Source: Helicobacter pylori (lineage in GTDB: Bacteria > Campylobacterota > Campylobacteria > Campylobacterales > Helicobacteraceae). Taken from it: a stretch of 64,000 nucleotides of DNA. Under the pieces are notes generated by a model. The model made no database searches. It had not been told where the DNA came from and was given only the letters and a program-made list of their open reading frames with translations. The position numbers and the translations under genes are program-made. Each line of letters opens with the position of its first letter. Within the stretch, counting starts at the first letter, position 1. This document shows positions 1 to 10,028 of this stretch, piece after piece. Where the stretch lies: assembly GCF_030062585.1 (NCBI RefSeq), contig NZ_CP071935.1, positions 310,001 to 374,000 on the forward strand, given 5' to 3'.

Positions 1-246
1 TCTTTAACCGTGTTTTTTGTGGTGTTGATTTTATGCGTGTTTGGGAGTAAGATCATCATTGGCTTTTCATTGCCCATGCTAATAGGCACGATTGTAGGGA
101 CTTACAGCTCTATTTTCATCGCCCCTAAAGTAGCGTTATTGTTAGGCTTTGATATGGGTAAATACTATGAGAATGAGGCTAGAAAAATCAAAAAAGCTCA
201 AGAGAAAGAAAAAATGCGCCGTCTGTATGAGGGCGGTCAAGTTTAA
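1..246 (+). CDS. secF: SecF protein-export membrane protein, 3' end only
   Basis: This is the C-terminal part of a gene that begins before the window; the reading frame is open from base 1. The last 81 residues hold two hydrophobic segments and the conserved GTYSSIFIA stretch of SecF transmembrane helix 6, followed by a charged cytoplasmic tail rich in Lys and Glu. SecF works with SecD to drive late steps of SecYEG-dependent export using the proton motive force. The next gene follows after 9 bases with its own ribosome binding site, so the two are probably cotranscribed. Identification is good from the TM5-TM6 motif, but the N-terminal part cannot be assessed here. Confidence 0.9.
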   Translation, partial: SLTVFFVVLILCVFGSKIIIGFSLPMLIGTIVGTYSSIFIAPKVALLLGFDMGKYYENEARKIKKAQEKEKMRRLYEGGQV

Positions 247-255
247 GGAGTTTCT

Positions 256-594
256 ATGGATTGGGGTCGGGTCATTCATGTGCTGTTCAGCCTTATTTCT
301 TTAACGACCATTGCAGGGTTTTTGTATGAGCCTAATACGGTAGTATTATTTGTAGCGTTAGCTTTAAACCTTATTTCCGTTACGCTCAAAATTGGGGTGA
401 TCAAGCGTTTCGCTTCAGAGCTATTGGCCAGCTCTTTAGCTACCGTGTTGCACCTCATACCGGCGTTTGTGTTTTTACAGATTTTGAATAATTTGGTTAC
501 CGCTTACATGCTCATGATTGGGGCTTTGATTAGCAACGCTTTCAGCCTTATCTTTTTGTTGATTGAAAGCGTTGTAACGAGCGAAACGGATTAA
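256..594 (+). CDS. Small integral membrane protein of unknown function (HP1548-like)
   Basis: A 112-residue protein with four predicted hydrophobic helices and short loops, a soluble-domain-free architecture. A good Shine-Dalgarno AAGGAG stands just upstream of the ATG. It sits between secF and leuS in the same direction, with 10 bases before the leuS start, so it belongs to the same transcript. I recognise it as a protein family restricted to Campylobacterota and conserved beside leuS, but I know of no assigned function. Position next to secDF hints at a membrane role, and nothing more can be said from the sequence. Confidence 0.75.
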   Translation: MDWGRVIHVLFSLISLTTIAGFLYEPNTVVLFVALALNLISVTLKIGVIKRFASELLASSLATVLHLIPAFVFLQILNNLVTAYMLMIGALISNAFSLIFLLIESVVTSETD

Positions 595-604
595 GGGGTA
601 GTTG

Positions 605-3025
605 ATGGATTTTATCAATATAGAAAAAAAATGGCAAGAATTTTGGTGGAAAAATAAGAGTTTTGAGCCTAAAGACGATTTTAACCTCCCTAAAAAATAC
701 ATTTTGAGCATGCTGCCTTATCCTAGTGGGGAAATCCACATGGGGCATGTGCGCAATTACACTATTGGGGATGCGTTGGCACGTTATTATCGTTTGCACC
801 ATTATAATGTGTTACACCCTATGGGGTTTGATTCTTTTGGGATGCCTGCAGAAAATGCGGCCATTAAGCATGGTATCCACCCTAAAACTTGGACTTATGA
901 AAACATTGAAAACATGCAAAAAGAGTTTGAAACTTTAGGGTTTTCTTTTTCTAAAAACAGGGAATTTGCCACTTCAGATCCGGATTACACGAAATTTGAA
1001 CAGCAATTTTTCATTGATTTGTGGGAAAAGGGGCTAATTTATCGCAAGAAAGCCATGCTCAATTGGTGCCCTAACGACAAAACCGTTTTAGCTAATGAGC
1101 AAGTCATTGATGGGAGGTGTTGGCGTTGCGACACAGAAGTCATTCAAAAAGAACTCTATCAATATTATTTGAAGATCACAAACTACGCTGAGGAATTGCT
1201 CAAAGACTTAGAGGCTTTAGAAAACCATTGGCCTTCTCAAGTCCTAATCATGCAAAAAAACTGGATAGGGAAATCTAGCGGGTTGCAATTTGGTTTTAAA
1301 ATCGCTGATGAGTGCTTGAAGGCTTGCAATGGCATTCAAGAAATTGAAGTTTTTACCACAAGAGCGGACACCATTTATGGCGTAACTTACATTGCAATCG
1401 CCCCAGAACACCCTTTAGTAGAGCATGCCATTAAGCAAGTGAGCCAAGAAGATTCAAAGATGATTAAAGCGATTTTAAACACGACTCAAAGAGAAAGAGC
1501 CTTAGAGAAAAAAGGAGTATTTTTAGGTATTTATGCTATCCACCCTTTAACGAAGCAAAAAATCCCTGTTTGGGTGGCTAATTTCGCTCTAGCCAATTAT
1601 GGCTCTGGAGCGTTAATGGGCGTGCCAGCCTGCGATGAAAGGGATTTTGAATTCGCTAATCTTTATCATATCCCTATTAAAGTGATCACCCAAAGTTCTC
1701 AAAGTTTGCCCCACACTAAAGAAGAGGTTTTAAAAAATAGCGGGGAGTGGAGCGATCTTTCTAGCTCAGTGGCCAGAGAGCAAATCATCGCTTATTTTGA
1801 AAAAGAAAATCTCGGTAAAAGGGTGATCAACTACCGCTTGCAAGATTGGGGGGTGAGCCGTCAAAGGTATTGGGGAGCGCCCATTCCTATGATTCATTGC
1901 AAAAATTGCGGGATTGTGCCTGAAACCCAACTGCCGGTAACTTTACCTGAAGACATTGTGATTGATGGGGAGGGCAATCCGTTAGAAAAGCATGCGAGTT
2001 GGAAATTCGCTCAATGCCCTAAATGCCACAAAGACGCTTTAAGAGAAACAGACACTATGGATACTTTCATCCAATCCAGTTGGTATTTCTTGCGTTACAC
2101 CACGCCCAAAAATCAGCGTGAAAATCAAGCGTTTGATCAAAATTACTTGAAGTATTTCATGCCGGTGGACACTTATATTGGCGGCATTGAACATGCGATT
2201 TTGCACTTGTTATACGCGCGCTTTTTCACTAAGGCTTTAAGGGATTTGGGCTATCTTCATTTAGATGAGCCTTTCAAACAGCTTATCACTCAAGGCATGG
2301 TTTTAAAAAATGGCGCTAAGATGAGCAAATCTAAAGGCAATGTCGTCAGCCCTAAAGAGATACTTAAAAAATACGGGGCCGATGCCGCAAGGCTCTTTAT
2401 CCTTTTTGCTGCCCCACCGGCTAAAGAATTGGAATGGAATGACAGCGCTTTAGAAGGTGCGCACCGGTTTATCAAGCGCTTATACGATAAGGCTAACGCC
2501 ATTACCCCTACCACTTCTAAGCCTGAATTTAAAGAAGTGATCCTGAATGAAACGCAAAAACTAGCTCGTAAAAAAGTCTATGAAGCGTTAAAAAAATCGC
2601 ATGAAATTTTCAATAAGACTGAAAGCGCTTACGCGTTTAACACTTTGATCGCAAGCTGCATGGAGGCTTTAAACGCTTTGAACGCACAAAATAATGAGCA
2701 AATTTTATGCGAGGGTTATTTTGTGTTGTTGCAAATCTTAGAGCCTATTATCCCGCACACCGCATGGGAGTTGAGCGAGAGGCTTTTTAAAAGAGAGAAT
2801 TTCAAGCCTATAGCGATCGATGAAGACGCTTTGATAGAAGACTTTATGACTTTAGGGCTTACCATTAATGGCAAAAGGCGCGCGGAATTGAAAGTCAATA
2901 TTAACGCCAGCAAAGAAGAAATTATTGTTTTGGCTAAAAAAGAATTAGAGAAATATTTAGAAAAGGCGAGCGTTAAAAAAGAAATTTATGTGCCTAATAA
3001 GCTTGTTAATTTTGTTATCGCATGA
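605..3025 (+). CDS. leuS: Leucyl-tRNA synthetase
   Basis: Class I aminoacyl-tRNA synthetase that charges tRNA-Leu in the cytosol; 806 residues, normal for bacterial LeuRS. The HIGH-type motif is HMGH at residues 45-48, and the KMSKS loop is near residue 572. The CP1 editing domain is marked by TRADTIYG and by GVPACDERD around residue 340. Cysteine pairs near residues 155-175 and 435-475 suggest structural zinc sites. An in-frame TTG lies one codon before the ATG at 605; I chose the ATG because AAGGGG sits about 6 bases before it. The gene overlaps the start of lptE by four bases (ATGA), indicating translational coupling. Confidence 0.97.
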   Translation: MDFINIEKKWQEFWWKNKSFEPKDDFNLPKKYILSMLPYPSGEIHMGHVRNYTIGDALARYYRLHHYNVLHPMGFDSFGMPAENAAIKHGIHPKTWTYENIENMQKEFETLGFSFSKNREFATSDPDYTKFEQQFFIDLWEKGLIYRKKAMLNWCPNDKTVLANEQVIDGRCWRCDTEVIQKELYQYYLKITNYAEELLKDLEALENHWPSQVLIMQKNWIGKSSGLQFGFKIADECLKACNGIQEIEVFTTRADTIYGVTYIAIAPEHPLVEHAIKQVSQEDSKMIKAILNTTQRERALEKKGVFLGIYAIHPLTKQKIPVWVANFALANYGSGALMGVPACDERDFEFANLYHIPIKVITQSSQSLPHTKEEVLKNSGEWSDLSSSVAREQIIAYFEKENLGKRVINYRLQDWGVSRQRYWGAPIPMIHCKNCGIVPETQLPVTLPEDIVIDGEGNPLEKHASWKFAQCPKCHKDALRETDTMDTFIQSSWYFLRYTTPKNQRENQAFDQNYLKYFMPVDTYIGGIEHAILHLLYARFFTKALRDLGYLHLDEPFKQLITQGMVLKNGAKMSKSKGNVVSPKEILKKYGADAARLFILFAAPPAKELEWNDSALEGAHRFIKRLYDKANAITPTTSKPEFKEVILNETQKLARKKVYEALKKSHEIFNKTESAYAFNTLIASCMEALNALNAQNNEQILCEGYFVLLQILEPIIPHTAWELSERLFKRENFKPIAIDEDALIEDFMTLGLTINGKRRAELKVNINASKEEIIVLAKKELEKYLEKASVKKEIYVPNKLVNFVIA

Positions 3026-3534
3026 GGGCTTTACTTTTTTTTATTTTATTGCTTTGGTTCAAGGGCTGTGGGTATAAACCCATCGCCGCTTACGCTCAAA
3101 ACGCTTTAGGCGATAGCGTATATGTGAAACTCATTGTGAATTTGCCTAACCCTGAAAACTCCGTAGAGTTTAAGGATTTGATGAATCGTTTAGTCGTGCA
3201 ACGCTTCCAAAACCGCCTAGCGAGTGAAAAAGATGCGGATTCCATTATTATTATAGAAATCACGAACGTAACCGATACGAGTATCACGCAAAATAAAGAA
3301 GGCTTTACGACTTTCTATCGCGCAACCGTGTCTGTGAATTACACCTATGATAATAAAAGAGGCACACAAAAGACTTTTCAAAATAGCGGGTATTACAACT
3401 ACGCTGTGAATTTGCAAGACCCCCTTAACACCTACCAGAACCGCTATTATGCTATCAATCAGGCTGTGGAACAAACTTTGACTAAATTTGTGGCTCAAAT
3501 CGCTTATGAGGGGAAATTCAATAATGAAAAATAG
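3022..3534 (+). CDS. lptE: LPS-assembly lipoprotein LptE
   Basis: A 170-residue exported lipoprotein. The N-terminus is a hydrophobic signal peptide ending in a lipobox-like FKGC, so Cys16 is the likely lipidated residue. The body is the LptE/RlpB-type fold that plugs the LptD barrel and helps insert LPS in the outer membrane; sequence similarity in this family is low, so the call rests on size, lipobox and on recognition of the H. pylori gene beside leuS (HP1546). It overlaps leuS at the 5' end and folC at the 3' end. Other LPS transport genes (lptA, lptC) are further along in this window. Confidence 0.7.
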   Translation: MRALLFFILLLWFKGCGYKPIAAYAQNALGDSVYVKLIVNLPNPENSVEFKDLMNRLVVQRFQNRLASEKDADSIIIIEITNVTDTSITQNKEGFTTFYRATVSVNYTYDNKRGTQKTFQNSGYYNYAVNLQDPLNTYQNRYYAINQAVEQTLTKFVAQIAYEGKFNNEK

Positions 3535-4699
3535 CTCTTTGAATGGATTAAAGGCGTTTTTAGAAACAAAGCCTAAAGAATACCACAAGTTTGATCCTAG
3601 CCGTTTCATTCAAATTTATAAAGATTTTAAGAACGCTTTTTTTGAGATTCAAGCGAAAGTCATTCATGTGGTAGGGACTAATGGCAAGGGCAGCACAGGG
3701 CGGTTTTTAACTCTTTTATTGGCCGATCAAAATTTTAAGGTGTTGCATTTCACCTCCCCTCATGTTTTTGAATTTAGGGAGCGCTTTTTTTTGAATGATT
3801 CTATTGTTAAAGAAAGCGTTTTAGAAAACGCCCACCAGCAATTGCAATCGCACGCTTTCAGCAGCGCTTGCTCGTATTTTGAATACGCTACCTTACTAGC
3901 TGTCATGCTCGCTAAAGATTGCGATTATTTGGTTTTAGAAGCGGGGCTTGGGGGGGAGTTTGACAGCACGAACGCTTTAGAAAAAACCCTAAGCGTTTTC
4001 ACTCCCATTGATTACGATCATAAGGAATTTTTAGGGGATAGTTTAGAAAGCATTGCGACTACTAAATTAAAAGCGATGGGCTCTCTTAGTATCATCGCTC
4101 CCCAACAAGAACTGGTTTTAAATATCGCTCAAAAGATCGCCAAAGAAAAACACGCGCAATTGATTGTGGTTCAAAATGAAATTTCAAAAGGAGTCATGGA
4201 CTATATTGAACGCCACCATTTAGCCTATTTTTTAGCGATGAATTTAGAAGTGGCCCTAAAAGCGTTTGAAACGCTATTGCCATGCAATAAACAAGAAGTT
4301 TTAAAAAACCTAAAGCCCCTAAATTTAATCGGCCGTTGCGAGCTTTTAAGCCCTAATATTTTAATAGACGTGGGGCATAACCCCCATAGCGCTAAAGCCT
4401 TAAAAGAAGAAATCAAACGCATTTTTAACGCTAAAATCATTTTAATTTATAACTGCTATCAAGATAAAGACGCTTTTTTGGTGCTAGAAATTTTAAAGCC
4501 TGTCATTAAAAAGGTTTTGATTTTAGAATTGCATAATGAAAGAATTATCCAATTAGAAAAACTTAAAGGGATTTTAGAAACTTTAGGGTTAGAACACGCT
4601 TTGTTTGAAGATTTGGAAGAAAATGAAAATTATTTGGTGTATGGCTCATTTTTGGTAGCCAACGCTTTTTATGAACGCTATCCAAAGAAGAGGGATTGA
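3524..4699 (+). CDS. folC: Folylpolyglutamate synthase / dihydrofolate synthase
   Basis: Mur-ligase-family enzyme that adds glutamate to dihydropteroate and folates. The ATP-binding P loop GTNGKGS is at residues 51-57, followed by a Mur-type central domain (LEAGLGGEFDSTN) and a C-terminal domain with DVGHNPHS. The length of 391 residues is a little short for the family (about 420). The frame stays open upstream inside lptE, but the ATG at 3524 has GAGGGG about 9 bases before it and gives the expected N-terminus. The stop codon overlaps the ATG of csd2 (TGATG), so folC is coupled to the cell-shape genes by location rather than by function. Confidence 0.92.
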   Translation: MKNSSLNGLKAFLETKPKEYHKFDPSRFIQIYKDFKNAFFEIQAKVIHVVGTNGKGSTGRFLTLLLADQNFKVLHFTSPHVFEFRERFFLNDSIVKESVLENAHQQLQSHAFSSACSYFEYATLLAVMLAKDCDYLVLEAGLGGEFDSTNALEKTLSVFTPIDYDHKEFLGDSLESIATTKLKAMGSLSIIAPQQELVLNIAQKIAKEKHAQLIVVQNEISKGVMDYIERHHLAYFLAMNLEVALKAFETLLPCNKQEVLKNLKPLNLIGRCELLSPNILIDVGHNPHSAKALKEEIKRIFNAKIILIYNCYQDKDAFLVLEILKPVIKKVLILELHNERIIQLEKLKGILETLGLEHALFEDLEENENYLVYGSFLVANAFYERYPKKRD

Positions 4700-5625
4700 T
4701 GCCGCAAAACCAGCTTGTGATCACCATCATTGATGAATCAGGCTCTAAACAGCTCAAATTTTCTAAAAATTTAAAACGCAACCTCATCATTTCTGTTATC
4801 ATTCTTTTATTGATCGTAGGGCTTGGCGTAGGGTTTTTAAAATTTTTAATCGCTAAAATGGATACGATGACAAGCGAGAGGAATGCGGTTTTAAGGGATT
4901 TTAGGGATTTGTATCAAAAAAATTACACTTTGACAAAAGAGATTAAAAACAAGCGAGAAGAGCTTTTTATTGTGGGGCAAAAGATTCGTGGGTTGGAATC
5001 CTTGATTGAAATCAAAAGAGGGGCCAATGGGGGCGTGCATCTCTATGATGAAGTGGATTTAGAAAATTTGAATCTGGCTCAAAAACATTTAGCGCTCATG
5101 CTCATTCCTAATGGCATGCCCTTGAAAACTTATAGCGCTATCAAACCCACCAAAGAAAGGAACCACCCCATTAAAAAAATTAAGGGCGTTGAATCCGGGA
5201 TTGATTTTATCGCGCCATTAAACACGCCTGTTTATGCGAGCGCTGATGGGATTGTGGATTTTGTGAAGACCAATTCTAATGTGGGGTATGGGAACTTGGT
5301 GCGCATTGAACATGCGTTTGGTTTTAGCTCCATCTACACGCATTTAGATCATGTCAATGTGCAGCCTAAAAGCTTTATCCAAAAAGGGCAGTTGGTTGGC
5401 TATAGCGGGAAGAGCGGTAATAGCGGCGGTGAAAAATTGCATTATGAAGTGCGCTTTTTGGGTAAAATTTTAGACATGCAAAAATTTTTGGCATGGGATT
5501 TGGATCATTTCCAAAGCGCTTTAGAAGAAAATAAATTTATTGAATGGAAGAATTTGTTTTGGGTTTTAGAAGACATTGTCCAGCTCCAAGAGCATGTGGA
5601 TAAAGACGCGCTAATAAGCCAGTAA
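4699..5625 (+). CDS. csd2: Csd2, M23-type peptidase-like cell-shape protein (degenerate active site)
   Basis: A 308-residue protein with an N-terminal membrane anchor (about residues 28-50), a coiled-coil stretch and a C-terminal LytM/M23 domain. Csd2 is a partner of Csd1 in trimming peptidoglycan crosslinks that give H. pylori its helical shape. The zinc ligands are damaged: where Csd1 has HTGLD this protein has ESGID, and where Csd1 has HLHYE it has KLHYE, so a His of each of the two motifs is missing. That fits the published view that Csd2 is a non-catalytic partner. Its N-terminus (QLVITIID) aligns with that of Csd1, so the pair is a tandem duplication. Start is the ATG overlapping folC. 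Confidence 0.92.
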   Translation: MPQNQLVITIIDESGSKQLKFSKNLKRNLIISVIILLLIVGLGVGFLKFLIAKMDTMTSERNAVLRDFRDLYQKNYTLTKEIKNKREELFIVGQKIRGLESLIEIKRGANGGVHLYDEVDLENLNLAQKHLALMLIPNGMPLKTYSAIKPTKERNHPIKKIKGVESGIDFIAPLNTPVYASADGIVDFVKTNSNVGYGNLVRIEHAFGFSSIYTHLDHVNVQPKSFIQKGQLVGYSGKSGNSGGEKLHYEVRFLGKILDMQKFLAWDLDHFQSALEENKFIEWKNLFWVLEDIVQLQEHVDKDALISQ

Positions 5626-5633
5626 GGATTTTG

Positions 5634-6545
5634 GTGTTTTTAGACAGGCGTTTGATTGTGATGGTTACGGACTCTAAAGGGAGCCGTTATATTAATGTTC
5701 ATATCTTATTCCGTCAAATTGGCTTGTATGCGCTGTTGAGCGTTGTGGGATCTTTATTGTTTTTAGGCATTTCGTTACTGGTTTTAAATAAAGAGATTAA
5801 AAATATTGACAAGCAGCATGCTTTAATCACTAAAGAATTTGAGAAAAAAAAAGAGACGAATGAAAAGCTTTCTTTGCAAATGGATGAATTTTTAGACGAT
5901 TTGCAACTTTCAGGGGAACGCATCAACGATTTAGAAGAAGTGGTGGGAGTGAATAAGCCTGAAGAAGAAAAAGAAGAGAGCAATTTTTCCAGCCGCCTGG
6001 ATGTCGCTGGGATTACCGGGCTTCAAAAAAGCTTTATCATGCGCCTTATCCCTAATGACTACCCGCTAGAATCCTATCGGCGCGTTTCAGCCGCCTTCAA
6101 TAAAAGAATCCACCCTATTTTGCATGTGTTGCACAACCATACCGGGCTTGATTTAAGCACCGCTATTAACACCCCTGTGTATGCGAGCGCGAGCGGGGTA
6201 GTGGGGTTAGCGAGCAAAGGGTGGAATGGAGGGTATGGGAATTTGATTAAAGTTTTCCACCCTTTTGGTTTTAAAACCTACTACGCCCATTTGAATAAAA
6301 TCGTCGTAAAAACGGGCGAATTTGTCAAAAAAGGGCAGTTGATTGGGTATAGTGGTAATACAGGGATGAGCACGGGGCCGCATTTGCATTATGAAGTGCG
6401 GTTTTTAAATCAGCCCATAAACCCCATGAGTTTCACCAAATGGAACATGAAAAATTTTGAAGAAGTTTTTAATAAAGAAAGGAGCATCAGATGGCAATCT
6501 TTGATAACAATAATAAATCGGCTAATGCAAAAACAGGACCAGTGA
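5634..6545 (+). CDS. csd1: Csd1, D,D-endopeptidase of the M23 family, cell shape
   Basis: Peptidoglycan D,D-endopeptidase that cleaves tetra-pentapeptide crosslinks in the periplasm. One N-terminal transmembrane helix (about residues 24-45) and a coiled coil precede the LytM domain, whose zinc motifs HTGLD and HLHYE are intact, unlike in Csd2. I chose GTG at 5634 because TAAGGA lies 5 bases before it and the resulting N-terminus aligns with Csd2; TTG at 5631 is too close to the ribosome binding site. It begins 8 bases after csd2, and its last 55 bases overlap ccmA, so the three are translated from one message and probably act in one complex. Confidence 0.93.
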   Translation: MFLDRRLIVMVTDSKGSRYINVHILFRQIGLYALLSVVGSLLFLGISLLVLNKEIKNIDKQHALITKEFEKKKETNEKLSLQMDEFLDDLQLSGERINDLEEVVGVNKPEEEKEESNFSSRLDVAGITGLQKSFIMRLIPNDYPLESYRRVSAAFNKRIHPILHVLHNHTGLDLSTAINTPVYASASGVVGLASKGWNGGYGNLIKVFHPFGFKTYYAHLNKIVVKTGEFVKKGQLIGYSGNTGMSTGPHLHYEVRFLNQPINPMSFTKWNMKNFEEVFNKERSIRWQSLITIINRLMQKQDQ

Positions 6546-6901
6546 CTATCATCGCTCAAGGCACAAAAATAAAGGGTGAGCTTCATTTGGATTACCATTT
6601 GCACATAGATGGCGAATTAGAGGGGGTGGTGCATTCTAAAAGCACGGTGGTGATCGGACAAACCGGCTCGGTAGTGGGTGAGATTTTCGCTAATAAATTA
6701 GTAGTCAATGGCAAGTTTACTGGCACGGTGGAAGCGGAAGTGGTAGAAATCATGCCTTTAGGGCGCCTTGATGGTAAAATCTCTAGCCAAGAGCTTGTGG
6801 TGGAAAGGAAGGGGATTTTGATTGGGGAAACTCGCCCTAAGAATATTCAAGGGGGGGCGTTGTTAATCAATGAGCAAGAAAAGAAGATTGAAAATAAATA
6901 G
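6491..6901 (+). CDS. ccmA: CcmA bactofilin, cell-curvature determinant
   Basis: A 136-residue bactofilin: a short polar tail followed by a beta-helical core of repeated hydrophobic-glycine turns (about residues 20-115) and a charged C-terminal tail. Bactofilins polymerise into filaments on the cytoplasmic face; in H. pylori CcmA organises Csd proteins and is needed for helical shape. The start ATG lies inside csd1 and is preceded by AAAGGAG, an unusually strong ribosome binding site within another gene. The 55-base overlap suggests regulated stoichiometry with Csd1. Identification is secure from fold signature and neighbours. Confidence 0.94.
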   Translation: MAIFDNNNKSANAKTGPVTIIAQGTKIKGELHLDYHLHIDGELEGVVHSKSTVVIGQTGSVVGEIFANKLVVNGKFTGTVEAEVVEIMPLGRLDGKISSQELVVERKGILIGETRPKNIQGGALLINEQEKKIENK

Positions 6902-6904
6902 GGA

Positions 6905-9904
6905 ATGATCCAATCTAGCCTTTATAAAGCCTTAAATGAAGGCTTTGATTATCAAATACTCGCTTGTAAGGATTTTAAAGAATCCAAGCTCGCTAAAGAA
7001 GTCATAAGCTATTTTAAGCCAAATACCAAAGCCATTCTTTTCCCGGAGTTTAGGGCTAAAAAAAACGACGATTTGCGTTCGTTTTTTGAAGAATTTTTAC
7101 AGCTTTTAGGGGGTTTGAGGGAGTTTTATCAGGCCTTAGAGAACAAGCAAGAAACTATCATCATTGCCCCTATTAGCGCTTTATTACACCCTTTACCCAA
7201 AAAAGAACTTTTAGAGAGCTTTAAAATCACTCTTTTAGAAAAATATAACCTTAAGGATTTGAAAGACAAGCTCTTTTATTATGGTTATGAAATTTTAGAC
7301 TTAGTGGAAGTGGAAGGCGAAGCGAGCTTTAGGGGGGATATTGTGGATATTTATGCGCCCAATTCTAAAGCGTATCGCTTGAGTTTTTTTGACACGGAGT
7401 GTGAGAGCATTAAGGAATTTGACCCTACCACTCAAATGAGCCTTAAAGAAGATTTGTTAGAAATTGAAGTCCCCCCCACGCTTTTTAGTTTGGACGAACC
7501 ATCTTATAAGGATCTGAAAACAAAAGTGGAGCAAAGCCCCTTAAATAGCTTTTCTAAAGATTTGACCAGTTTTGGTTTGTGGTTTTTAGGAGAAAAAGCG
7601 CAAGACTTACTAATCGTTTATAAAAGCGTTATAAGCCCTAGAGCTTTAGAAGAAATTCAAGAATTAGCGAGCTTAAACGAATTGGATTGTGAGTGTTTCA
7701 AATTTTTAAAGGTTTTAGAAAACGCGCAAGGTTATGAAGATTTAGAAATCCATGCGCATGCCCTAGAAGGCTTTATCGCTTTGCATTCAAATCATAAAAT
7801 CACGCTCCTAGCCCCCAATAAAACGATTTTAGACAACGCGATAAGCACACTTGAAAAAAGCAGCATGGAATGCGTGATCGCCCCCTTTGTGTTAAATTTT
7901 AAAACCCCTGATAGGATTTTTATCTCGCTCAATTCTTTTGAAAGGAAGAAAAAACGCCAAAAATCCAAGCTCGCCTTGAACGAATTGAATCCGGGTGAAT
8001 GGGTGGTGCATGATGATTATGGGGTGGGCGTGTTTTCTCAATTAGTCCAGCACAGCGTTTTAGGGAGCAAGAGGGATTTTTTAGAAATCGCTTATTTGGG
8101 CGAAGACAAACTGCTATTACCGGTAGAAAACTTGCATCTCATCGCTCGCTATGTGGCGCAAAGCGATAGCGTGCCGGTTAAAGACCGGCTAGGGAAGGGG
8201 AGTTTCCTCAAACTAAAAGCTAAAGTCAGGACTAAGCTTTTAGAGATTGCTAGCAAGATCATTGAATTAGCAGCTGAACGCAATTTGATCTTGGGTAAAA
8301 AGATGGATGTGCATTTGGCGGAGTTGGAAGTCTTTAAATCGCATGCGGGGTTTGAATACACCAGCGATCAAGAAAAAGCCATCGCTGAAATTTCAAGGGA
8401 TTTAAGCTCTCACAAGGTGATGGACAGGTTATTGAGTGGGGATGTGGGTTTTGGGAAAACGGAAGTGGCGATGCATGCAATTTTTTGCGCGTTTTTGAAC
8501 GGCTTTCAAAGCGCTTTAGTTGTGCCTACCACTTTATTAGCGCACCAGCATTTTGAGACTTTAAGGGCGCGTTTTGAAAATTTTGGCGTTAAAGTGGCTC
8601 GTTTGGATCGGTATGCGAGCGAAAAAAACAAGCTTTTAAAGGCGGTGGAATTAGGGCAAGTTGATGCGCTAATAGGCACGCATGCGATTTTAGGCGCAAA
8701 ATTCAAAAACTTGGGCTTAGTGGTGGTAGATGAAGAGCATAAATTTGGCGTGAAACAAAAAGAAGCTTTAAAAGAATTGAGCAAAAGCGTGCATTTTTTA
8801 AGCATGTCTGCTACGCCTATCCCGCGCACTCTAAACATGGCGCTCTCTCAAATTAAGGGCATTAGCTCTTTAAAAACCCCACCCACAGACAGAAAGCCCA
8901 GCCGCACTTTTTTGAAAGAAAAGAATGACGAGCTTTTAAAAGAGATTATTCATAGAGAATTACGCCGTAACGGGCAAATTTTTTACATCCATAACCACAT
9001 CGCTAGCATTTCAAAAGTCAAAACCAAGCTAGAAAATTTAATCCCTAAACTCAAAATCGCCATTTTGCATTCCCAAATTAACGCTAACGAGAGCGAAGAA
9101 ATCATGCTAGAGTTTGCTAAGGGGAGCTATCAGGTTTTGTTATGCACTTCTATTGTGGAATCAGGGATTCATTTGCCTAACGCTAACACGATCATTATAG
9201 ATAACGCACAAAATTTCGGGCTGGCTGATTTGCACCAATTAAGAGGGCGTGTGGGGAGAGGCAAAAAAGAAGGCTTTTGCTATTTCCTCATAGAAGATCA
9301 AAAAAGTTTGAACGAACAGGCTTTAAAACGCTTGCTCGCTTTAGAAAAAAATTCGTATTTGGGCAGTGGGGAGAGTATCGCCTATCATGATTTAGAAATC
9401 AGGGGGGGCGGGAATTTGCTTGGGCAGGATCAGAGCGGGCACATTAAAAACATCGGTTATGCGCTCTATACGCGCATGCTTGAAGACGCAATTTATGAAT
9501 TGAGTGGGGGGAAGAAAAGGCTTGAAAAAAGCGTAGAAATCCAACTTGGCGTGAGCGCTTTTTTAAACCCTGAACTCATCGCAAGCGATAGTTTGAGGTT
9601 GGATCTATACCGCCGTTTGAGTTTGTGTGAGAATGTAGATGAGGTGGGGCAAATCCATGAAGAAATAGAAGACAGGTTTGGTAAAATGGACGATTTGAGC
9701 GCTCAATTTTTGCAAATCATTACGCTTAAAATCTTAGCCAACCAGCTTGGCATCCTTAAACTTTCTAATTTCAATCAAAACATCACCCTTACTTATAACG
9801 ATGAAATAAAAGAAAGCCTGAAAGCCCCAAGCAAAGACGATAACGATATTTTAGAAACCCTTTTGAAACATTTGCGCGCTCAAATTTCTTTAAAACGGCG
9901 TTAA
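6905..9904 (+). CDS. mfd: Transcription-repair coupling factor Mfd
   Basis: DNA translocase that removes stalled RNA polymerase and recruits UvrA to the lesion; 999 residues, shorter than E. coli Mfd (about 1148). The order of domains is as in the family: an N-terminal UvrB-like region, the RNA-polymerase-interacting CarD-like domain (NPGEWVVHDDYGVGVF, about residue 360), helicase lobe 1 with Walker A GDVGFGKT (about residue 512) and DEEH (about 610), the LRGRVGRG motif of lobe 2, then a C-terminal TRCF domain. The start ATG follows ccmA by 3 bases and its AGGGA is only one base away, so translation may depend on ccmA. Confidence 0.96.
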   Translation: MIQSSLYKALNEGFDYQILACKDFKESKLAKEVISYFKPNTKAILFPEFRAKKNDDLRSFFEEFLQLLGGLREFYQALENKQETIIIAPISALLHPLPKKELLESFKITLLEKYNLKDLKDKLFYYGYEILDLVEVEGEASFRGDIVDIYAPNSKAYRLSFFDTECESIKEFDPTTQMSLKEDLLEIEVPPTLFSLDEPSYKDLKTKVEQSPLNSFSKDLTSFGLWFLGEKAQDLLIVYKSVISPRALEEIQELASLNELDCECFKFLKVLENAQGYEDLEIHAHALEGFIALHSNHKITLLAPNKTILDNAISTLEKSSMECVIAPFVLNFKTPDRIFISLNSFERKKKRQKSKLALNELNPGEWVVHDDYGVGVFSQLVQHSVLGSKRDFLEIAYLGEDKLLLPVENLHLIARYVAQSDSVPVKDRLGKGSFLKLKAKVRTKLLEIASKIIELAAERNLILGKKMDVHLAELEVFKSHAGFEYTSDQEKAIAEISRDLSSHKVMDRLLSGDVGFGKTEVAMHAIFCAFLNGFQSALVVPTTLLAHQHFETLRARFENFGVKVARLDRYASEKNKLLKAVELGQVDALIGTHAILGAKFKNLGLVVVDEEHKFGVKQKEALKELSKSVHFLSMSATPIPRTLNMALSQIKGISSLKTPPTDRKPSRTFLKEKNDELLKEIIHRELRRNGQIFYIHNHIASISKVKTKLENLIPKLKIAILHSQINANESEEIMLEFAKGSYQVLLCTSIVESGIHLPNANTIIIDNAQNFGLADLHQLRGRVGRGKKEGFCYFLIEDQKSLNEQALKRLLALEKNSYLGSGESIAYHDLEIRGGGNLLGQDQSGHIKNIGYALYTRMLEDAIYELSGGKKRLEKSVEIQLGVSAFLNPELIASDSLRLDLYRRLSLCENVDEVGQIHEEIEDRFGKMDDLSAQFLQIITLKILANQLGILKLSNFNQNITLTYNDEIKESLKAPSKDDNDILETLLKHLRAQISLKRR

Positions 9905-9964
9905 AAAGCGTTTGATTTTAGTCTCAATTTGTTATTTTAAAAAAATTATTAAGAGAGTTTGTTG

Positions 9965-9970
9965 TAAAAT
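9965..9970 (+). promoter_or_regulatory. Probable -10 box for petABC
   Basis: TAAAAT within TTGTAAAATAGGG lies 58 bases before the petA start, in the only spacer large enough for a promoter between mfd and petA. H. pylori promoters often lack a clear -35 box, and none is evident here. Confidence 0.45.
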
Positions 9971-10028
9971 AGGGATTTGCTAGGCCTTTAGTCGTTAAAA
10001 GGTAATTATCATTAAGGAGTTTTTAATC

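Noticed and set aside
3488..3523. A 12-codon N-terminal extension of folC
   Set aside because: It lies inside lptE, has no ribosome binding site and does not align with the family.
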